Assembly: GCF_030913655.1 (NCBI RefSeq)
Contig: NZ_CP133189.1
Span: 124,001 to 188,000 of the forward strand
DNA: 64,000 bases
Direction: 5' to 3'
Source: Clostridium sp. MB40-C1
GTDB taxonomy: Bacteria; Bacillota; Clostridia; Clostridiales; Clostridiaceae
Part shown: one piece after another, positions 62,786 through 64,000 of the stretch
Numbering within the stretch: the first letter of the stretch is position 1
Layout: each line of letters starts with the position of its first letter
Program-made: the position numbers and the translations under genes
The notes under the pieces: model-generated
The model's database searches: none
Seen by the model: the letters and a program-made list of their open reading frames with translations, nothing else
What the model was told of the DNA's origin: nothing

Positions 62786-64000
62786 TTACCACAATTTTTT
62801 TATATAGCCTTTATTGTTCAAAAATTTTCTAAAACCTGTCATAGCTGTGTATGTAGCCAAAAGATATATCATAGAGTCATGAGAATTTTCTATTTGTTTT
62901 AAAAGAGTTTCATAGTTTTCGCATAATGAAAATAAATTTTCATTTATTCCAGCTACTTTTAACCGTATTCCCATATCATAGAGACGAATACCAGATACAA
63001 TAATGCTATCCAGTTGCATTTGGTTTAGAGTCTCAAAATTTACATCCCATATCCAGGAGACATCTTTTCCGTCTGCATAGTTATCATTTAACAGTAATGC
63101 TATACTTTTATTTTTATCATCCAGATTTATAGAATTCAAAGCTTCATCAAACCCAGCGGGGTTTTTTACCAAAATTATTTTTAAATTTTTATCTCTTATT
63201 TTTACTAATTCTTGACGTCCAAAGCTACAGTTAATATTTTTTAGAGAATCATATATAATAGATTCAGAAACATTTAAAGTCATTGCTACGCTGTATGCAC
63301 ATAAGGCATTATATATATTATAAGTACCCGTCTGATTTATGTTATATGGTTTATTATTTATTTCCACAACAGAATAATTAGAATTTAGGTTAATTATTTT
63401 GTTTACCCAAAATGTAAGTTTAGGTCTTTTATATCCACATTTTTCACAATAGTAATCTCCAAGATGATTATATGTTACAAAATTATAACTGTAAGAGTGC
63501 TTGCATAATTTACAAAATTTCGCATCTGCATTTATAGAGAGTTTGTTTTTTTCATCAATAGGGACGCTGAAACCATAATAGATTATATTGTTTTTTAAAT
63601 TGAGACTTCCTAATAGAGATTCATCTCCATTTAAAATCAAAGTAGAATCAGGGGATTTTTTTACACCTTCTAAAATTTTATCAAGTGTAGAGTAGACTTC
63701 ACCATATCTGTCTAATTGATCTCTAAATAAATTAGTTATTATAATTATCTTAGGTTTTATATATTCTGTAACATATTTTACATTAGCTTCGTCAACTTCA
63801 ATTACTGCATATATTTTTTTTTGTTTTAATTTAAATTTGTAATATTTAATAAAACAAGATACCACACCTGTAAACATATTAGCACCGGTTTCATTAGTTA
63901 TTACATTATTACCATTGTTATTTAATATAGTATATATCATGTTAGTGGTTGTGGTTTTACCATTTGTACCAGTAACTAAAATAACATCATAGTTTTTGGC
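62786..64000 (-). CDS. murT: Lipid II isoglutaminyl synthase, ligase subunit MurT, 5' end cut by window edge
   Basis: At least 404 residues are visible; the frame runs off the right edge, and the N terminus lies outside. The edge region encodes the Mur ligase ATP site (VTGTNGKTTTTNM). Further marks are ETGANMFTG, VIEVDEANVKYV, TNLFRDQLDRYGE, the inserted Cys4 zinc ribbon (CKLC..CEKC, typical of MurT and absent from MurC-F), the central domain with NIYNALCAYSVA, and the C-terminal DUF1727 domain (LKIILVKNPAGFDEALNSI; LLLNDNYADGKDVSWIWDVN). It amidates D-Glu in lipid II using ammonia from GatD. Confidence 0.95.
   Translation of the reverse strand, partial: AKNYDVILVTGTNGKTTTTNMIYTILNNNGNNVITNETGANMFTGVVSCFIKYYKFKLKQKKIYAVIEVDEANVKYVTEYIKPKIIIITNLFRDQLDRYGEVYSTLDKILEGVKKSPDSTLILNGDESLLGSLNLKNNIIYYGFSVPIDEKNKLSINADAKFCKLCKHSYSYNFVTYNHLGDYYCEKCGYKRPKLTFWVNKIINLNSNYSVVEINNKPYNINQTGTYNIYNALCAYSVAMTLNVSESIIYDSLKNINCSFGRQELVKIRDKNLKIILVKNPAGFDEALNSINLDDKNKSIALLLNDNYADGKDVSWIWDVNFETLNQMQLDSIIVSGIRLYDMGIRLKVAGINENLFSLCENYETLLKQIENSHDSMIYLLATYTAMTGFRKFLNNKGYIKKLW

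Overview
The window is low-GC DNA with the gene style of a Clostridium sensu stricto chromosome: strong AGGAGG ribosome sites, frequent GTG/TTG starts, monoderm surface proteins, spore-former paralogues and no phage or plasmid backbone. I cannot name the species. C. botulinum/C. tetani-type clostridia are the best comparison. Genes at both edges are cut (a TolC-like protein on the left, MurT on the right).

Layout. (1) 1-7.0 kb: two TolC-like proteins, a lipoprotein adaptor and an RND pump, an efflux set normally linked with outer membranes; the adaptor-pump pair is bracketed by a 45-bp inverted repeat. (2) 7.2-9.9 kb: an MBOAT acyltransferase with an SGNH-type partner, a likely cell-envelope O-acylation pair. 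(3) 10.3-30.1 kb: a large cell-surface locus, all on the + strand: a DUF5050 propeller protein, a SLAP-domain protein, small secreted proteins, a GHL10-like hydrolase, a secreted repeat protein with a long promoter-leader, the presumed major S-layer protein (1355 aa with three 309-bp tandem repeats), a gene fragment next to a group II intron remnant, and a surface nuclease. Several proteins share two unnamed modules. (4) 30.3-34.0 kb: CheV, a SulP transporter and a lipoprotein. (5) 34.3-40.3 kb: a 5'-truncated S-layer repeat gene on the - strand, a MntA/HepT toxin-antitoxin pair, a DNA-binding-like protein and a tyrosine recombinase. (6) 41-62 kb: mostly housekeeping and regulatory genes (CtpA, MntP, SSB, Fur, PepF, HD-GYP, rhomboid, FtsH-like, RNase H, two XRE-TPR regulators, ClpB). 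(7) 62-64 kb: GatD and MurT for lipid II amidation.

The most striking observation is the headless S-layer-type gene at 34.3-37.4 kb. It lacks signal peptide, N-terminal module, start codon with ribosome site and promoter. Its open frame aligns with the intact S-layer gene (21.6-25.6 kb) from the point where that protein's N-terminal module ends, and the two share an identical 15-nt stretch there in inverted orientation. With a tyrosine recombinase 2 kb away, this looks like a silent S-layer cassette that could be exchanged by inversion of about 15 kb. That is an inference and needs testing.

The intergenic DNA is rich in small repeats: a 98-bp MITE-like element in two copies, GGGACGGTTCT repeats around clpB and near ftsH, a 43-nt hairpin repeat in two copies, and a roughly 200-bp imperfect palindrome between convergent genes.
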